Below are positions 3,809-5,880 of a stretch of 5,880 nucleotides of DNA, piece by piece. Positions within the stretch are counted from its first letter, which is position 1; every line of letters begins with the position of its first letter. The translations under genes and the position numbers were made by a program. Source of the DNA: Acidobacteriota bacterium (lineage in GTDB: Bacteria; Acidobacteriota; Blastocatellia; RBC074); the NCBI GenBank assembly GCA_013140935.1, contig JABFSD010000643.1:1-5880 (forward strand). Reading direction: 5' to 3'. The notes under the pieces were generated by a model. It was given only the letters and a program-made list of their open reading frames with translations. It had not been told where the DNA came from and did no database searches.

Positions 3809-5880
3809 ACCTGCGGGCAGCGCGCCGCCCGTGAGGCTGAACGTGAACGGGCCCTGCGCCGCCGTTGTTCACGGTCAGCGTCTGGTGGTAATTCACCAAC
3901 ACGGTCGCGCCCATCAGGTTCGCGGGCGTGAGCGAAGCGCCACTCGTGACGCTGGCCGTAACGTTGACGATCAGATTCGCCGTCGCCGTCATTCCGCCGC
4001 CGTCGGTCGCTGTCAGCACGACGGTGTGGTTGCCGAGCGCCGCGTTGCAGCCCGCCGCGATGGTCGCCGTCACCGTACCGTTCGTATTCACAATGCTCGT
4101 GGTCGCAATGCCGGTCGGAGCCATCGCCGTCACGGTCACGTCATTCGCGCCGCTTTCGGTGTCGTTCACCATCGCAATCGTCGCCGTGCTGCCTGCCGTG
4201 CCTGGTTGCCGTGTCACGGTGCCACCGGCAGCGATGGTGGGCGGGGTGCCGACCGGCGGAACAATGCTGTAACTCTGCACCGTGGCGGGTCGGGCGTTGA
4301 TGGTGGTCACGGCGGCGGCGGCGCTGGAGTAGCTGGCACCGGAGGGGCTGGAGGCGAAGTTGCCCGCGCCGTCCTGCGCGACGACGAAGTATTGGATGAC
4401 ATCGCCGAAGCCCGCGGTGCTGGTGAGCAGCGCATAGTCTAGGGTGAAATCAAACGGGCTGCTCGCATTCCCGGCGGTCACGAATTTCCAGCCGTTGTCG
4501 GCAGTCGTGTTGCCGACGAAGGCATCGGCCTCGGTGCTCTTCTTGAAGTAAAGACGTGGGGCATTCGCGCCGCCGGCCACGCTCACGTCATCGGTGATAG
4601 TGGCAAAGCCGCCCAGCACGCGGTTGGCGGTGGAGTTGGCGTTGCCCAGCGGCGTGAAGCTGATGGCTGGGTTTAGCTCCGTGCTGCTGGCCGCGTAGAT
4701 GAAATTGCCCGCATCGGCTCCGATGTCCACGGGGGTGAGGCTGCTGCGCGTCTGGCCGTCGAAATCATCCGTCACTGCGGCCAGCGCCACGCCGTGGGCT
4801 TCGGCGGTGTTCACCGTTTGCAAATGCAGGTCCACCGTGGCGGCCGTGCCGGTGGGATTGATGAAGCGCGGGTCCACGTTGTAGCTGGTGGTGTCCTGCC
4901 CGGTCGCGGCCTGCCACGCGGCGAGGGTGCTAAGGAAGGTGCCGTAATTGCCGAGCACGCCGCCGGTGCCGCTGGCGAGGAGGAGATTGCCGCGCGCCGT
5001 CAGGCCGGTGGGGTTCGCGCCCGTGCCGTTGTATTGCACGGCGTAGTGTTTCCCGGTGCCGCCGCTGTTGCTGCGGGCGTTGACGAAGATGTTGTTCTGG
5101 AAGGTGCGGGCGTTGCTCACGCCGGTGCTAATGAAGGCGAAGGTGTTTTGCCCGTCCGAGGTCTGCGTGCCGCCGACGTAGACGGAGTTGTGGTAAAAGT
5201 TCCGGCCTGCCGTCGTGCCGACGTCATAGATACCGCGCGATTGGGATGCACCCGCCGTGCTCGTTCCGTCCGCCTTGACGCCCACGCGCACCATATTGTT
5301 CTGTGCGGTGAAAGTCCCGGCTTGGAAAAGCATTCCAGTCGGCGATGACAACGTGCTGGTGGAGGAGACCGCGAGGCTGTGCACCAGATTCCGCGCGATG
5401 ATGTTCACGCCGCTGGTCGAACCGATGAAGCAGATCCCGACAACATTGACGTTCCCTGTGGCCGCCGTGTTTGCGAGCGAATGCACGGTGTTCTGCGACA
5501 CGGTTTGGCCTGCCGTAGTGGAAATCGCCGCGATGCCCAGCACGGATGACGCATTGACCGCGCCGATGATCGCTGACGTGGTGGCAAGGTTGCGGACGGT
5601 GTTGCCGGTGATGGTGTTGAGCCCGGCGGTGGTAACGATCCCGCGAATCTGACTGGAACCGGCAGAGGTCTGTGCGGAGTTGTTGTTGAGATTGGCCACC
5701 GTGTTGCCCGTGATGCTCGCGCTGGTGCTGCTGGAGCTGAGAATGCCCGTGACCTGCTGGCCGGTGGTGGACGAGGTGGCGGCGTTGAGGCTGTTCGCCG
5801 TAGTGGTGCTGCCCACGGTGTTGTTGCTGATGGTGTTTGCCCCGGCAGTGACCGAGATGCCGGTGAGCGAGGCGGAGACG
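3618..5880 (-). CDS. large beta-helix surface protein, 5' truncated by the window edge, frameshifted near 3855
   Basis: The frame is open to the right edge, so the start and any signal peptide lie outside. From 5880 to about 5150 there are seven or eight imperfect repeats of 32-38 residues of the form GIxxxTTAGxNTIxxNTVxxL (for example GIVTTAGLNTITGNTVRNL), the pattern of a right-handed parallel beta-helix. The helix appears to end with NNIFVNARS and then TPVDIGADAGNF at about 4735-4700. Next come a beta-sandwich-like segment (about 4695-4280, with YFVVAQDGAGNFASSPSG), an Ig/cadherin-like module (about 4245-3950, with LGNHTVVLTATDGGGMTATA), and the start of a putative Ig module (TLTVNNGGAGP). 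After this the frame turns Arg-rich (RRAARRCEPEQRRRLERY) down to 3618, which marks a one-base insertion at 3848-3860. Corrected, 1070 residues are visible (5879-2666). Similar proteins act as adhesins or polysaccharide-binding surface proteins. No catalytic motif is seen, so the role stays open. Confidence 0.8.
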   Translation of the reverse strand, partial: VSASLTGISVTAGANTISNNTVGSTTTANSLNAATSSTTGQQVTGILSSSSTSASITGNTVANLNNNSAQTSAGSSQIRGIVTTAGLNTITGNTVRNLATTSAIIGAVNASSVLGIAAISTTAGQTVSQNTVHSLANTAATGNVNVVGICFIGSTSGVNIIARNLVHSLAVSSTSTLSSPTGMLFQAGTFTAQNNMVRVGVKADGTSTAGASQSRGIYDVGTTAGRNFYHNSVYVGGTQTSDGQNTFAFISTGVSNARTFQNNIFVNARSNSGGTGKHYAVQYNGTGANPTGLTARGNLLLASGTGGVLGNYGTFLSTLAAWQAATGQDTTSYNVDPRFINPTGTAATVDLHLQTVNTAEAHGVALAAVTDDFDGQTRSSLTPVDIGADAGNFIYAASSTELNPAISFTPLGNANSTANRVLGGFATITDDVSVAGGANAPRLYFKKSTEADAFVGNTTADNGWKFVTAGNASSPFDFTLDYALLTSTAGFGDVIQYFVVAQDGAGNFASSPSGASYSSAAAAVTTINARPATVQSYSIVPPVGTPPTIAAGGTVTRQPGTAGSTATIAMVNDTESGANDVTVTAMAPTGIATTSIVNTNGTVTATIAAGCNAALGNHTVVLTATDGGGMTATANLIVNVTASVTSGASLTPANLMGATVLVNYHQTLTVNNGGAGPVHVQPHGRRAARRCEPEQRRRLERYAESRRYFRLQRASRADQRLPVHAKLFTHRSGRQRRAIADQRIPFRRAERRE

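Noticed and set aside
3848..3860. Programmed ribosomal frameshift in the surface protein
   Set aside because: No typical slippery heptamer or stop-codon context, and both frames run on well past the site; error or mutation is simpler.
3708..4442. 244-residue plus-strand reading frame
   Set aside because: Composition is His/Arg/Gly repeats produced by reading Ala/Thr/Val-rich surface-protein codons backwards; no domain.
4794..5348. 184-residue plus-strand reading frame
   Set aside because: Gly/Ala/Val low-complexity antisense of the beta-helix repeats; no ribosome site or domain.
5150..5880. CRISPR array or DNA tandem repeat in the right part
   Set aside because: Repetition is at protein level (beta-helix rungs of varying length); no identical DNA repeats with regular spacers.

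Overview
All convincing genes lie on the minus strand, so the window reads right to left. The sequence is GC-rich, and its mix of genes (a PqqD-like recognition protein, an HPr-kinase-like protein, a lasso-type leader peptide, a secreted beta-helix/lamin-tail protein and dense palindromic repeats) suggests an environmental Gram-negative bacterium. Acidobacteriota is my best guess, with Verrucomicrobiota or a relative possible. No marker gene in the window settles this.

Layout in transcription order. (1) From the right edge to 2666 runs one very long secreted or surface protein. Its start is outside the window. It has beta-helix repeats, then Ig-like modules, a lamin-tail-like domain and a C-terminal beta-rich domain. 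A single-base shift at about 3848-3860 splits it into two reading frames. (2) After 12 bases comes an exported protein with two STN-like domains (2653-1712); its first codons have been invaded by an 89-bp palindromic repeat. (3) After 45 bases comes a 60-residue peptide gene (1666-1484). Its leader fits the lasso-peptide motif YxxPxLxxxGxxxxxT, with F in place of Y. (4) The stop codon of that peptide overlaps the start codon of an HPr-kinase-like protein (1484-502). This gene also carries a single-base shift, at about 733-758. (5) A second palindromic repeat (438-512) follows, and then a 92-residue PqqD-like protein (403-125). (6) The last 124 bases hold no gene that I can see.

The most interesting part is 125-1666, a compact RiPP (ribosomally made, modified peptide) cassette: precursor, kinase and leader-recognition protein. 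The leader looks like a true lasso leader, but the predicted core has no Asp or Glu at positions 7-9, so the standard lasso ring cannot form. The lasso protease (B2) and cyclase (C) are not in the window. If they exist, they probably lie beyond the left edge. The working idea is that the PqqD-like protein binds the leader, the kinase phosphorylates the core, and an unseen protease or cyclase finishes the product. The product chemistry is unknown and may be new.

Two cautions. Two long genes each carry a one-base frameshift, which could be sequence error or real decay. Also, the link between the surface protein, the STN protein and the RiPP cassette rests only on common strand and close spacing.
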